A stretch of 64,000 nt of DNA from Halorientalis salina. GTDB taxonomy: Archaea; Halobacteriota; Halobacteria; Halobacteriales; Haloarculaceae. The stretch covers positions 98,930 through 162,929 of the forward strand of contig NZ_SOSC01000007.1 in assembly GCF_005049285.1 (NCBI RefSeq). Reading direction: 5' to 3'. Position numbers and translations under genes: made by a program. This document shows, piece after piece, positions 55,038 to 63,800 of the stretch; position 1 is the first letter of the stretch; every line of letters starts with the position of its first letter. The notes beneath the pieces are model-generated. The model ran no database searches. It saw only the letters and a list, made by a program, of their open reading frames with translations, and was not told where the DNA came from.

Positions 55038-55307
55038 TCACTCGCTCAGTTTCTCGACGATAGCCTGGGCAGCCTCACGTGCTTCGTCCTCGGTGTCGAC
55101 GGCCCCGCTCGGAATCAGAACGCTCTGGACGGTCCAGTCGTCGTCGTCTTTCGTGTCGCCGGTTCGGACCTCTGCGCCCTCGACCACGGACCCGGCTGGC
55201 CTTTCGGCCCAGTCCGGCGTCCGGATGTCGTCGAACTCGTCGGGGTCGCGATACCGGACGTGGTAGTAGCCGTCGCCACGCTCGACGGTAGACGGTGCGT
55301 TCGACAT
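55038..55307 (-). CDS. Small acidic protein, function unknown
   Basis: An 89-residue soluble acidic protein from the ATG at 55307 (MSNAPST); 18 open codons upstream are basic and not protein-like. Its pattern is beta-rich at the start (GDGYYHVRYRDPDEFDDIRTPDWA), with a VRTGDTKDDDDWTVQSVLIP strand pair and a C-terminal helix EDEAREAAQAIVEKL. No known family recognised. Divergent from the flavoprotein gene, with 197 bases between the starts. Confidence 0.6.
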   Translation of the reverse strand: MSNAPSTVERGDGYYHVRYRDPDEFDDIRTPDWAERPAGSVVEGAEVRTGDTKDDDDWTVQSVLIPSGAVDTEDEAREAAQAIVEKLSE

Positions 55308-55446
55308 GGGTCGCATTGAGTCGTTCCTGGAGAAAACGCGACTGCCGGCAGGTGCAGGCACGCGGGGCTCGTGGCCAGTTTCGGCCAGCCTCGACGGAAA
55401 GGTGTGAGAGCTCGGGGTTGCCTCTTATCCAGCTTTAGCTTTCGAC

Positions 55447-55464
55447 CACAACTACGAAGTTGTG
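55447..55464. promoter_or_regulatory. Inverted repeat CACAACT-N4-AGTTGTG, candidate operator
   Basis: A perfect seven-base inverted repeat with the spacer ACGA, 41-58 bases ahead of the NDH-2-like start at 55505. Its position just upstream of the likely TATA region (AGTAGTTATC, 55471-55480) fits a regulator binding site. Confidence 0.45.
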
Positions 55465-55504
55465 TCTCCAGAGTAGTTATCAGTCGGCAGCACGGAATGA
55501 AAGT

Positions 55505-56911
55505 ATGCGCGCTGTCGTATTCGGCGCTGGCTACGCCGGGCTGACCGTCGCTCGACGACTCGAACGCCGCGGGCCGGACGAGCTGGACCTCGTCGTCGTC
55601 GACCAGTCCAACACCCACCTCGTCCAGCACGAACTCCATCGGGTCGTTCGCCGTCCCGAACTGGCCGAGACCATCAGCCTGCCGCTGGACGGGGTCCTCA
55701 CGGACGCGACGGTCCGGCAGGCCAGAGTCACGTCGGTCGATGCCGACGCCGGCGTCGCGACGCTCCTGGCCGCGGACGGGACGGAGACGGAACTGGAGTA
55801 CGACTTCGGAGCGGTCTGTCTCGGTGCCGAGACCGCCTTTTACGATCTGCCGGGCGTCGAGGACCACGCCACGCCCCTCAAATCGATCGCCGACGCGCGT
55901 GCCATCCACCGGGACGCGATGGCGGCTTCCGGCGGGAACGCAGTCGTCGGCGGTGGCGGACTCGCTGGTGTGCAGGTCGCCGGCGAACTCGCCGCGCTGT
56001 CGGCGGCCGAAGGGCTCGACCTCGACGTGACCGTCGTCGAGCGAAACGACGAGGTCGCTCCCGGCTTCGACCCGGCGTTCCGGAGCGCTGTACGGCGGGA
56101 ACTCGACGCTCGCGACGTGACGGTCGAAACCGGTGTCGCCGTCGAGTCGGCTGACGACGGGGCGGTGCAGTTGGGGGACGGACGCTCCCTTTCACACGAC
56201 GTGTTCGTCTGGACCGGCGGCATCCGCGGGCCGGCGGCGCTCGGCGGCGACCGGCCGCGCGTCGGGCCGGACCTTCGGGTCAGTGAGAGCACTGTCGTCG
56301 TCGGCGACGCGGGGACGGTCGTCGGCGCCGACGGGGCCGTCGCGCCGGCGAGTGCACAGACGGCCGTCCGGCAGGGGGCCGTGGCGGCGACGGCGCTCCT
56401 CCGGGATATCGACGACGGTGAGCGAAGCAACGGCGACGAGGGGGACGCCGAGCCGTCGGCGACCTACGAACACGAGGGGGCCGGCTGGGTCGTCAGCGTC
56501 GGTGACGGCGCGGTGGCGCAGGTCGGCCCGGTCGTGTTGAGCGGCGAACCGGCCAGGGCAGCCAAGGCCGTAATTGGCGCCGGCCACCTCGGTTCAGTCG
56601 GGGCCGTCGGGAACGCCGTCGACCTCGTGGCCGAGGAGTTCGGCTGGCCGACACACGATTCGGTCGTCGGGCTCTCCGAGCTTCCGACGAAGCGACTGCC
56701 GACCGATCCGGCGTCACCGAGCGACCTCCAGTCGATACTCGCTGGGACCGGGTTCGCCCTCGCCGACGCGTTCGCGCCCGGCGACGCCGTCGACCTGACG
56801 CTCGCGACGCGCCTCGGCGACCGAACCTATCCGGGCAGTCCGGCGAACCTCCTCGGACGGGTGGTTTCGTCCCCGTTTTCGATTCTCGGCGGTCGACGCG
56901 AGGGTCGCTGA
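55505..56911 (+). CDS. FAD-dependent NAD(P)H dehydrogenase (NDH-2-like)
   Basis: A 468-residue two-dinucleotide-binding-domain flavoprotein. The FAD-binding GxGxxG motif is at the N-terminus (VVFGAGYAGLTVARRL). The NAD(P)H-binding motif is NAVVGGGGLAGVQVAGEL, and DVFVWTGGIRGPAAL and VVVGDAGTVVGADG are the family's later motifs. Type II NADH dehydrogenases pass electrons from NADH to menaquinone without proton pumping. The C-terminal ~100 residues (after PTKRLP) are extra relative to short NDH-2 enzymes. The start at 55505 precedes the FAD motif directly; the frame upstream carries no function. A palindrome lies 41 bases ahead. Alternative: a sulfide:quinone-type oxidoreductase, less likely as no redox Cys pair is seen. 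Confidence 0.85.
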   Translation: MRAVVFGAGYAGLTVARRLERRGPDELDLVVVDQSNTHLVQHELHRVVRRPELAETISLPLDGVLTDATVRQARVTSVDADAGVATLLAADGTETELEYDFGAVCLGAETAFYDLPGVEDHATPLKSIADARAIHRDAMAASGGNAVVGGGGLAGVQVAGELAALSAAEGLDLDVTVVERNDEVAPGFDPAFRSAVRRELDARDVTVETGVAVESADDGAVQLGDGRSLSHDVFVWTGGIRGPAALGGDRPRVGPDLRVSESTVVVGDAGTVVGADGAVAPASAQTAVRQGAVAATALLRDIDDGERSNGDEGDAEPSATYEHEGAGWVVSVGDGAVAQVGPVVLSGEPARAAKAVIGAGHLGSVGAVGNAVDLVAEEFGWPTHDSVVGLSELPTKRLPTDPASPSDLQSILAGTGFALADAFAPGDAVDLTLATRLGDRTYPGSPANLLGRVVSSPFSILGGRREGR

Positions 56912-57208
56912 CCGTCGGTCGGGGCTTCGACCGTCGCTTCGATCCCTCGTCCGTATTCATTTCCCAGGAGGGTAGATTCTTGGCCAGTGCCGAATAAACG
57001 GAAGACGTGCGGTATGCGGTGTTCGGTTGAATTAAGTTAATCGGCGGAGACATTCCGATAACCAGGCTCTGGGGGGTCTATCCGGTGACAGACGAGGGTT
57101 CACGACGGACGATACGGGGGGACAGAGACGACTACTGCCGTTTCCGGTCGCGACAGCGGCCACGTCGGGACGACCCGGCAGGCGGAGAGCCGGCACGCTA
57201 ACACGCCG

Positions 57209-58600
57209 ATGTACGGACCGCTATCACTGGAACTCGGGGCGCTCGCCGGTGGCGCGAGCGGCCGATTCGTCGGTCAGCTTCTCGTCGTACTCGTGAGTCT
57301 GCCCGGGGATCTCGGTTCGTTGATTCCCTCGGGGATCAACTGGAGTCTCGTGTTGATCCCGCCGATCACGGGGATCATCGGCTACATCACGAACTGGGTG
57401 GGGATCCGGCTGCTCTTTCACCCGGTCGAATTCTTCGGCGTCGAGGTACCGGGGATGCAACAGGTCGCCTCGCTGCTCCCGACGAAGATCCAGCAAATTC
57501 CGGGGGTTCGCGAGGGGAAACTCGGCTGGCAGGGGATCGTCCCCTCGCGAGCGGCGAAGATGGGGAGTCTCGCCGCGGACAACGGCGTCACGAAGATCGC
57601 CAGCCAGAAGGAGTTCTACCAGCAGTTCGACCCGGCCACCATCGCCGAACACGTCGTCGCGGCCGCCAGCGACGACATCCACGACCTGGTCGACGACATC
57701 ATCCGCCGGGAGCATCCCCAGTTGTGGAACGACGCGCCGCCGGCGGTCAGGGAGATGATCCACTCGCGTGTCGAGACTTCGATGCCGGGCGTCGTCGACC
57801 GGGTGTTCCGCGACATCGGCGATAACATCGACGAGCTGATGGACATGAAGATGATGATGGTCGAGCAGTTGGGGTCGGATCCCCAGTTGCTCAACAAGAT
57901 GTTCCTGGAGATCGGCGACCGGGAGCTGAACTTCCTCATCAACTCCGGGTTTTTCCTCGGGACCTTCCTGGGCTGTTTCTCGATTCCACTGTTCATCCTC
58001 ATCGATCAGTGGTGGGTGCTGCCGGTCGCGGGGACGCTGGTCGGCTACTTCACCAACTTCATCGCGATCAAGGCGATCTTCAACCCGAAGCGGCCGATCA
58101 AGATCGGGCCCTTCACCGCTCAGGGGCTGTTCATCAAGCGCCAGCCCGAGGCCGCCGAGACCTACGCCTCGCTGGTCTCCGGGGAGATCGTCACTGTCGG
58201 GAACATCGCCGAGAACATGCTCACGGGCTCGAAATCGGACCGCACTCGCAAGACGATCAGGGACGCGCTCCGTCCGGCGGTCGACGAGGCGGTCGGCGTC
58301 GCCGGGCCGCTCGTGCGGGTGACGACCGGTGACCGCGAGTACGAGGCCATGCGCGAGTCGTTCGCGACCGAGACCATCGATTACGCGTTCGAGCCGCTGC
58401 AGGACCCCGAGTTCAATCGCCGCCGGAGCGGTCCGGTCCAGGAACTGATCGCCGAACGGATGAAGGAGTTGCCGCCGGAGGACTACTGCGTGATGCTCCG
58501 GTCGGCGTTCAAAGAGGACGAGTGGCTCCTCATCGGGATCGGCGCGGTCCTCGGGTTCGTCGCCGGCTGGATCCAGCTTCTGGTCGTGACCGCGCTGTGA
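57209..58600 (+). CDS. DUF445-family membrane protein
   Basis: A 463-residue protein of the DUF445 group. An N-terminal hydrophobic segment leads to the family motif IPPITGIIGYITNWVGIRLLFHP (about 50-72). A long helical soluble region follows, then the second motif copy VAGTLVGYFTNFIAIKAIFNPKRPIKIGPFTAQGLF (about 275-310), which shows the internal duplication. A final transmembrane helix ends the protein. The repeated TN-x-A/V-I-x-x-I/L-F core is unmistakable. Function is unknown. The 297 bases before it contain TTGAATTAAGTTAATC (57025-57040), an AT-rich possible promoter, and no other gene. Converges on the SCP2-like gene, 21 bases apart. Confidence 0.88.
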   Translation: MYGPLSLELGALAGGASGRFVGQLLVVLVSLPGDLGSLIPSGINWSLVLIPPITGIIGYITNWVGIRLLFHPVEFFGVEVPGMQQVASLLPTKIQQIPGVREGKLGWQGIVPSRAAKMGSLAADNGVTKIASQKEFYQQFDPATIAEHVVAAASDDIHDLVDDIIRREHPQLWNDAPPAVREMIHSRVETSMPGVVDRVFRDIGDNIDELMDMKMMMVEQLGSDPQLLNKMFLEIGDRELNFLINSGFFLGTFLGCFSIPLFILIDQWWVLPVAGTLVGYFTNFIAIKAIFNPKRPIKIGPFTAQGLFIKRQPEAAETYASLVSGEIVTVGNIAENMLTGSKSDRTRKTIRDALRPAVDEAVGVAGPLVRVTTGDREYEAMRESFATETIDYAFEPLQDPEFNRRRSGPVQELIAERMKELPPEDYCVMLRSAFKEDEWLLIGIGAVLGFVAGWIQLLVVTAL

Positions 58601-58621
58601 CGGTCGAAGGGACCGCTCGCC

Positions 58622-59317
58622 TCAGAACGGGGCGAACGTCCGCATCGTCAGGGCCGCCTGCCGAGTCACACATTTCTGGAGGGTGATCGGCTGACGGATG
58701 GACTCGTCGATTACGAAGTCGACCAGCGAGCGGTCGTGATGCTCGAAGAGGAACTCCGTGTCGACGTCCGCTGCGATGTCACAGAGCAGTTGTAACTCCG
58801 CGGCGTACTGGAGTTTCAGTAACTCGTTGCCGATGATCTCCAGATCGCCGGCGAGGATCGCGGACGTGGCCGGCCGCCCGGCGATGATCGACTGCCAGGT
58901 CCCTGCCGACGCCCGGAAGATCGAGTCGACCTCGCGGTCGTCGGCGCTCCCGAGCAGGACCGCTTCCGTGCAGTCGCCGTCCGCCAGTTCCAGATAGGCG
59001 TAGATCGTTCCGTCGACGACGTCCCTGTCGGTCTGGTCGAGAAGGTGCCGCAGCTGATCGGGCAACGAGGTGCGAACCGACTCGTCGATCAACTCCGTCG
59101 CCGCCGCCAGGGACATCTCACTGAGCCCCTCCCTGACGTTGTCGGGCAACTCGTCGAGCACCGAGTCGTGAAGGTCTCCGAGGGTAACCCGAGACAGGTT
59201 CAGATCAGTGATAACGAGCAGGAGGTTCTCGTCGAACCCGAAGTCGTCCATCTCACCGCTTTCGGTTATCAGTCGGCGGTATTCCTCTAACCACTCCTCA
59301 GTGGGATACAGTACCAT
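58622..59317 (-). CDS. SCP2 sterol-binding-like domain protein
   Basis: A 231-residue soluble protein. The second half has the SCP2 fold pattern: IYAYLELADGDCTEAVLLGS...ASAGTWQSIIAGRPATSAILAGDLEIIGNELLKLQYAAELQLL. Here W-x3-hydrophobic-x-G-R/K, the hydrophobic strand and G-D/N-x-L-K-L match. The first ~90 residues are helical and acidic. Such domains bind lipids or acyl-CoA in a hydrophobic groove. Its position next to an HMG-CoA reductase-like gene (start of the reductase block at 59609) may be chance, but both concern lipids. The 291 bases after its start hold short GC-rich stems only. Confidence 0.6.
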   Translation of the reverse strand: MVLYPTEEWLEEYRRLITESGEMDDFGFDENLLLVITDLNLSRVTLGDLHDSVLDELPDNVREGLSEMSLAAATELIDESVRTSLPDQLRHLLDQTDRDVVDGTIYAYLELADGDCTEAVLLGSADDREVDSIFRASAGTWQSIIAGRPATSAILAGDLEIIGNELLKLQYAAELQLLCDIAADVDTEFLFEHHDRSLVDFVIDESIRQPITLQKCVTRQAALTMRTFAPF

Positions 59318-59608
59318 GGGGGATCAACTGAGCAGTGATTACCTCCCTACCTACAAAAGTCCATTGCCAGCAGAGGCAACGACGGACCGCTAGAGTATCG
59401 GATATCCGAGGTGCGCAGTTCGGCCGGAAACCGGGCCAGCGAGCGCGAACTGCCGGCCATACCGGCCGGCTTCTGACCCGGCGGTACGAGGCCACTACCC
59501 CGTCGATATTCAGATTTGAGAAACGAGTACCGCGAGTTCGAGCACGGACTGACCGCTCACGGTGATCGGATGCTTGGAAGCGAAAACAGTGCGCGTTCGG
59601 ATCCGGAC

Positions 59609-61231
59609 TTACCGGTTGCGACCGAGTTCCTCGTGGCTCGTCACCCAGTCCGAGGCCGAGATGGCCGACGCCAGCGAGAGTTCGCCCGCGAGGACGACGC
59701 CGGCGGCGATCTCTGCGAACTTGTTGACGTTTCCGGGGCCGTCACAGTCCAGGATCTTCAGGCCCTCGCTCTGGGTCGGCAGGCCCGTGCCGCCGCCGTA
59801 GGTGGCGACGATGAGCGAGGGGATCGTCACGGAGACGTGCAGTGAGTTGTCGTCTAACAGCGTGGTGTTGACCATCGCGGAGTGGGACTCGGCGACGTTG
59901 GCCTCGTCCTGGCCGGTCGCGATGAAGAGCGAGGCGAGCCCGTTGGCCGGGTGGGCGCCGTTGGTGGTCGAGCCGGCGAAAAAGGAGCCGATGGTCCCGA
60001 CCTTGCTGTGGTGGGCGATGCTCTCGGGTTCGACGCCCAGGTGATGGACGAGCACGTCTTCGGGGAGCGTGACCTCCGCCGTGACGCGCTTGCCCCGGGT
60101 CATCAGGTCGTTGACCTTCGAGGCCTTCTTGTCGGTCGAGAAGTTGCCGTCGAGATAGAAGTTCTCGACGTAGCCGGGGTACTCGTTCAGGATCCAGTTA
60201 CAGGCGGCGAAAGTCGCCTTGCCGACCATGTTCATCCCGGCGGCGTCCCCCGTCTCGTAGCCGAAGCGGAGGTACGCGTAGTTGTTGGTCATGTAGTCCT
60301 CGATCTCGACGAGTTCGGCGACGCTCGAGGTCTCCTCGGCTTTCTCCTTGACGGTGTCGTAGTGGTCGAAGACCCACTCCCGGAAGTCCCGGGCGTTGCG
60401 GGCGTCCTCGAAGACGAACACCGGCGCGCGGTTCATCTTGTCGTCCGTCACCGTGGTCTTGACCCCGCCACTGAGATTGATCGCCTTCATCCCGCGGCTG
60501 TAGGAGGCGACGAGCGTCCCTTCGGTTGTCGCCAGCGGGATCGGGAACTCGCCGTCGGCGTGTTCGCCGTTGACCTTCAGCGGGCCGGCCAGGCCGATCG
60601 GCATCTGCGCGACGCCGATGAAGTTCTCGATGTTGCCCTCCAGGTCCGTTCCGGGATCGACCGAGTACTGGGGGATGTGTTCGAGGTCCACGTTCGTCTC
60701 CGACTCCAGGTACTCGTGGCGTTCGGCGATGGCCTCCTCGGTGAAGTTGTCCTCGGGGTCCCGCGGAATGGACGGGACCTCGTCCTCGTCGCGGATGGTG
60801 TCGGCGATCGACAGCGACAGTTCGCCGAACGGGTTGGCCCGGAAGTCGATCTCGATCTGGTGGTCCCCCGTCGGTAGCTCCATCCCCTCGACGATCACGT
60901 AGAGCGTCCGACCCACCGGAAAGGAAAGCGGGTTGTCGTCGTCGACGTTCTCCAGCTGGTGGACCGCCCCGTCGACCGTCTCCAGTCGCACGTCCTCGGG
61001 ATCGACCACCTGATCGTTGACCACGAGACGGTCCACGCCGGCGAACTCCGCATCTCGCAGCCGGTTTTTCACCTCGAACCGGAGCCCATCCTCCGTGTTC
61101 GTCAGGCTGCCGTACGTGTAGAGCCGTTTCAGTATCTTCTCGGGAACGTCGAGCGAGAGGAACCCCTCCGACCCCACGATGTTCGCGTACACCCGCTTCA
61201 GTATCCCACTATCTGGCCTCGGAATTACCAT
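59609..61231 (-). CDS. HMG-CoA reductase catalytic domain fused to an N-terminal C-glycoside-deglycosidase-beta-like domain
   Basis: A 540-residue protein from the ATG at 61231. Residues ~195-540 are an HMG-CoA reductase domain with all catalytic residues: E237 in LATTEG, K368/K369 in STDKK, D442 in ATGQDEA and H533 in VTSHEE. It also has the DAAGMNMVGK and YGGGTGLPTQSEGLKIL motifs. Residues ~30-145 form an extra beta-rich domain (GLRFEVKNRL...VDRLVVNDQVVDPEDVRLETVDGAV...FPVGRTLYVIVEGMELPTGDHQIEI). It resembles the small beta subunit domain of C-glycoside deglycosidases (CGDB, DUF6379). Canonical archaeal HMGR is ~400 residues and lacks this. Product could be mevalonate or a related 3-hydroxy-3-methyl compound. 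Divergent from a condensation-fold gene. Confidence 0.8.
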   Translation of the reverse strand: MVIPRPDSGILKRVYANIVGSEGFLSLDVPEKILKRLYTYGSLTNTEDGLRFEVKNRLRDAEFAGVDRLVVNDQVVDPEDVRLETVDGAVHQLENVDDDNPLSFPVGRTLYVIVEGMELPTGDHQIEIDFRANPFGELSLSIADTIRDEDEVPSIPRDPEDNFTEEAIAERHEYLESETNVDLEHIPQYSVDPGTDLEGNIENFIGVAQMPIGLAGPLKVNGEHADGEFPIPLATTEGTLVASYSRGMKAINLSGGVKTTVTDDKMNRAPVFVFEDARNARDFREWVFDHYDTVKEKAEETSSVAELVEIEDYMTNNYAYLRFGYETGDAAGMNMVGKATFAACNWILNEYPGYVENFYLDGNFSTDKKASKVNDLMTRGKRVTAEVTLPEDVLVHHLGVEPESIAHHSKVGTIGSFFAGSTTNGAHPANGLASLFIATGQDEANVAESHSAMVNTTLLDDNSLHVSVTIPSLIVATYGGGTGLPTQSEGLKILDCDGPGNVNKFAEIAAGVVLAGELSLASAISASDWVTSHEELGRNR

Positions 61232-61478
61232 GGTTACGACATTAATACCCGTGAGCATAAAATTGATGGAACATTGAACCGATTTCCTCCGGTTCCACGG
61301 ACGGCACGGTTCTGATCGTTCATTAGAGCTCTTCCAAAATATTTCCTTCGTGTGTATATTCGAGCGGATCTCTCGGTGAAACATCTCGAAACCGCGCACC
61401 CACTGTTTACAGACCTTTTTTAGGACGGCTGAATTACCTGTTATTACATATGATTGTACTCGTCAGTGGGGGGCGACG

Positions 61479-62840
61479 ATGAGCGAGGCGATCCCGTTCT
61501 CGATGATCGAGGAGTCGGTGTACCACATCGAGCAGAAACACACTGCCTGGAACATTCAGGCCGAACTCGAGACGACGACGACCATCGACGTAGACCGGCT
61601 ACACGAGGCCGCTCGGACGGCCTGCAAATATCACCCGGTCGTCGGTGCGCGGATGAAACAGGCCGCGCTGGCCGACTCCCAGTACGTCTGGGAGCTTCCG
61701 AACGAAGAGGAGATCGACGACATCGAGTTCAATATCGAAGTGGTCGATACGGACGACATGTCCGTCGAGGAGGCCCAGAACCGGGCGTACTTCAGGAATT
61801 TCGACCTCACCGAAGAGCGGCCGATGCGGGCCATCGTCTACCGCGGGGCGGGAATCGATGGTGGCGACCGGCTGATGGTGAGCCTGAACCACGCGGCTGT
61901 CGACGGCGTCGGCACGCTGCAGTTCACACAGGCAGTCTGTCAGGCCTATCGTGGGGAGGAGCCCTGGGGAGACTCGGTCTCCTTCGAGGACTCACGGGCG
62001 TGGCTGGACGACCTCGAACCGTCGTCCGTGCTGGACGGCCTCAATCTCCTCAACGACGGTATCGATGTCATCGACAAGGTGGCCCGACAACTGCAAAACA
62101 CCGTCGACGAACCGGCCCGAATCGCAGAGGATCGTGACGACGACGAACCGGACTGGGGCTGGCGGTTCACCCGTCGCGTTCTCGACGACGACGTGACGGA
62201 AAAGGTCGTCAACAACAGGCCCGAGGGCGTCTCTGTCAACGACGTGTTCCTGACGGGTCAGCATCTCGCTATCGAGCGGTGGAACGAGGAACACGGGAAG
62301 AAAGCGCGCAAAATCAGTACGATGATGCCCATCAACATTCGGCCCGAGGACCACTTCTACTCCGTTGCGGGCATGTATACGATGTTCGAGAGTATCCACA
62401 CGCGCAAGAAACATCGCGAGAACCCGATGGACGCCGCCAGAGAGATCGCCGAGCAGACCTCGAAGGTCAAAGAGCGCGACCGGGCGTCTGCCCCCTACAA
62501 ACTGATGCGGATGTTCCCCGACGCGATTCCGCTCTCACTGAAACAGCAGCTTCCGGAACTCCTGCGAGGCCCCGGCGAGCGTCTCTGGGATACCGCGATG
62601 CTGACGAACATGGGGAAGATTCCCATGATGCCGTCGCTCTCCGGCGAGGGCGGCCAGGAGCGGCCGTGGTTTACCCCACCAGTCTGGAAGGGGACGCCGG
62701 TCGGTATCGGTGTTGCAACCTACGGCGACCAGGTCACGTTCACGATGCGCCACCGGCGCGAGGTGCTCGGGGAGGACGCCGCCGAGACCTTCTCGGATTA
62801 CTTCCTCGATGGCATCGCCCGCGCTATCGACGCGGCGTAA
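61479..62840 (+). CDS. Condensation-fold (CoA-dependent acyltransferase superfamily) protein
   Basis: A 453-residue protein of the NRPS-condensation/PapA/WS-DGAT fold. The N-terminal FSMIEESVYHIEQKH leads to the active-site motif NHAAVDG (137-143), matching HHxxxDG with the catalytic second histidine H138 and structural D142 kept. The second-half latch region has SVNDVFLTGQHLAIERW and a later GKIPMMPSL plus FTPPVWKGTPVGIGVATYGDQVTFTMRHRREV, corresponding to the DFGWG-side floor. It should join an acyl-CoA or carrier-bound acyl group to an alcohol or amine. No carrier protein is adjacent. A GGGGGG ribosome-binding run precedes the ATG. Divergent from the HMG-CoA reductase fusion, sharing a 247-base AT-rich control region, so a joint pathway is plausible. 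Confidence 0.75.
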   Translation: MSEAIPFSMIEESVYHIEQKHTAWNIQAELETTTTIDVDRLHEAARTACKYHPVVGARMKQAALADSQYVWELPNEEEIDDIEFNIEVVDTDDMSVEEAQNRAYFRNFDLTEERPMRAIVYRGAGIDGGDRLMVSLNHAAVDGVGTLQFTQAVCQAYRGEEPWGDSVSFEDSRAWLDDLEPSSVLDGLNLLNDGIDVIDKVARQLQNTVDEPARIAEDRDDDEPDWGWRFTRRVLDDDVTEKVVNNRPEGVSVNDVFLTGQHLAIERWNEEHGKKARKISTMMPINIRPEDHFYSVAGMYTMFESIHTRKKHRENPMDAAREIAEQTSKVKERDRASAPYKLMRMFPDAIPLSLKQQLPELLRGPGERLWDTAMLTNMGKIPMMPSLSGEGGQERPWFTPPVWKGTPVGIGVATYGDQVTFTMRHRREVLGEDAAETFSDYFLDGIARAIDAA

Positions 62841-62895
62841 GACGGCAGCCGAGGTGTTCGACACCGGCCCGCTTCTCCTGTCCGGACGGTCGGAC

Positions 62896-63609
62896 TCAGG
62901 CTCCTGAATCGTCAGTGTCCGTTGCTGGTGTGAACGCGTCGACGCCGTCCGGGAAGAACGGAAACACCGACCCGTCGGTCGCACGGTCGTCCAGTGCCGT
63001 CAGGACCTCCAGATGCTGGCGGGCATCCGAAAGCCCCTGCTGCGTGTCGATATCGCCCCACGAGCCGAAGTCGTACAGCAGTTCGTCACGGTGTCGGCGC
63101 GCGATCCCCATCTGGTCGACCGTTTCGTCGTCGACATCCGTACACCGTCGCAGCAACTGCTCACGGTCAGCCTGTGGCAGCCGCCAGAGCCATCGCCCAG
63201 TATCCGTCGTCTGCTTGTGCTCACCGACGACGAGGTCCTCGTGGATGATGCGGAACGTGTAACTCTCGACCAGCATCTGTGCGAGCGTGTGGAACCAGAT
63301 CCGGTACGTCGTCGCTGTCACGCCGGTCAACTTCTCCAGCGTGAACGATGGGCCGTCGAACACGGCAGTGTCCAGTAGCTGTTGCCACGTGTCCATCGGA
63401 TCGTCGTCCGAGAGGCCGACGAGCACGGCATAGAGCTGTCGAACGGCGCGTTTGGTCCCTTCCTCTGGCGAGGCTGTTCCCCCACTTCGACCCTGCATGA
63501 GTGTAAACGGAGACAGCGGAAACAGCGCCGCGGCTTCGGCTGTGTCCGTGGGATCGAACCCGTCGAGTAGTTTCATCAGCGGCGAGAACGGATTGGTGTC
63601 GTTTCCCAT
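62896..63609 (-). CDS. Protein of unknown function, mostly helical
   Basis: A 237-residue soluble protein from the ATG at 63609 (MGNDTNPFSPLMKLLDGFD); an earlier ATG at 63642 and the frame start at 63699 are possible. It is mostly helical with no membrane segment, and has tryptophan/aspartate-rich pieces (DPMDTWQQLLDTAVFDGPSF, TGRWLWRLPQADREQLLRRC, YDFGSWGDIDTQQGL). No domain was recognised. It converges on the condensation-fold gene, 55 bases apart. Its upstream region abuts the right end of the IS1341-type element, so its original promoter may have been altered by the insertion. Confidence 0.6.
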   Translation of the reverse strand: MGNDTNPFSPLMKLLDGFDPTDTAEAAALFPLSPFTLMQGRSGGTASPEEGTKRAVRQLYAVLVGLSDDDPMDTWQQLLDTAVFDGPSFTLEKLTGVTATTYRIWFHTLAQMLVESYTFRIIHEDLVVGEHKQTTDTGRWLWRLPQADREQLLRRCTDVDDETVDQMGIARRHRDELLYDFGSWGDIDTQQGLSDARQHLEVLTALDDRATDGSVFPFFPDGVDAFTPATDTDDSGA

Positions 63610-63699
63610 GAGTGTGTCTATTGTGACCGATACGCACTCCATAGCTGTCAGTCTGTCGCCAGTACGTGTCAGAGTCGATACCGTTCCCGACCATACCAC

Positions 63700-63800
63700 G
63701 AGCCGTGAACTACCCCTGCCTACTCAGCAACGCTTCGCGTTGCTTCCTTGAGGCAGGGGCTTCCTGGTTCCACGACGCGACTTGCAGACACGGACTCTTG
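63700..63800 (-). ncRNA. Candidate omega RNA (guide scaffold) 3' part of TnpB
   Basis: In IS200/IS605-type elements the omega RNA is made from the 3' end of tnpB and the element's right end, in the same direction as the gene. Here the last tnpB codons and the DNA behind them form a strong nested hairpin (63713-63759). The element end, and so the guide start, should fall near 63700-63712, but the exact boundary cannot be set. Inferred by analogy. Confidence 0.4.
63713..63759. repeat. Nested stem-loop at the tnpB 3' end
   Basis: Outer arms are CCCCTGCCT (63713-63721) and AGGCAGGGG (63751-63759), with an inner perfect stem GCAACGC-TTC-GCGTTGC (63727-63743). The tnpB stop codon (63720-63722) lies within the outer arm. 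Such structures are typical of the right end of IS200/IS605-IS1341 elements. Confidence 0.75.

Noticed and set aside
52405..55041. 878-codon minus-strand frame opposite the thermosome gene
   Set aside because: Antisense to a highly conserved gene; the sequence is low-complexity Asp/Val/Gly.
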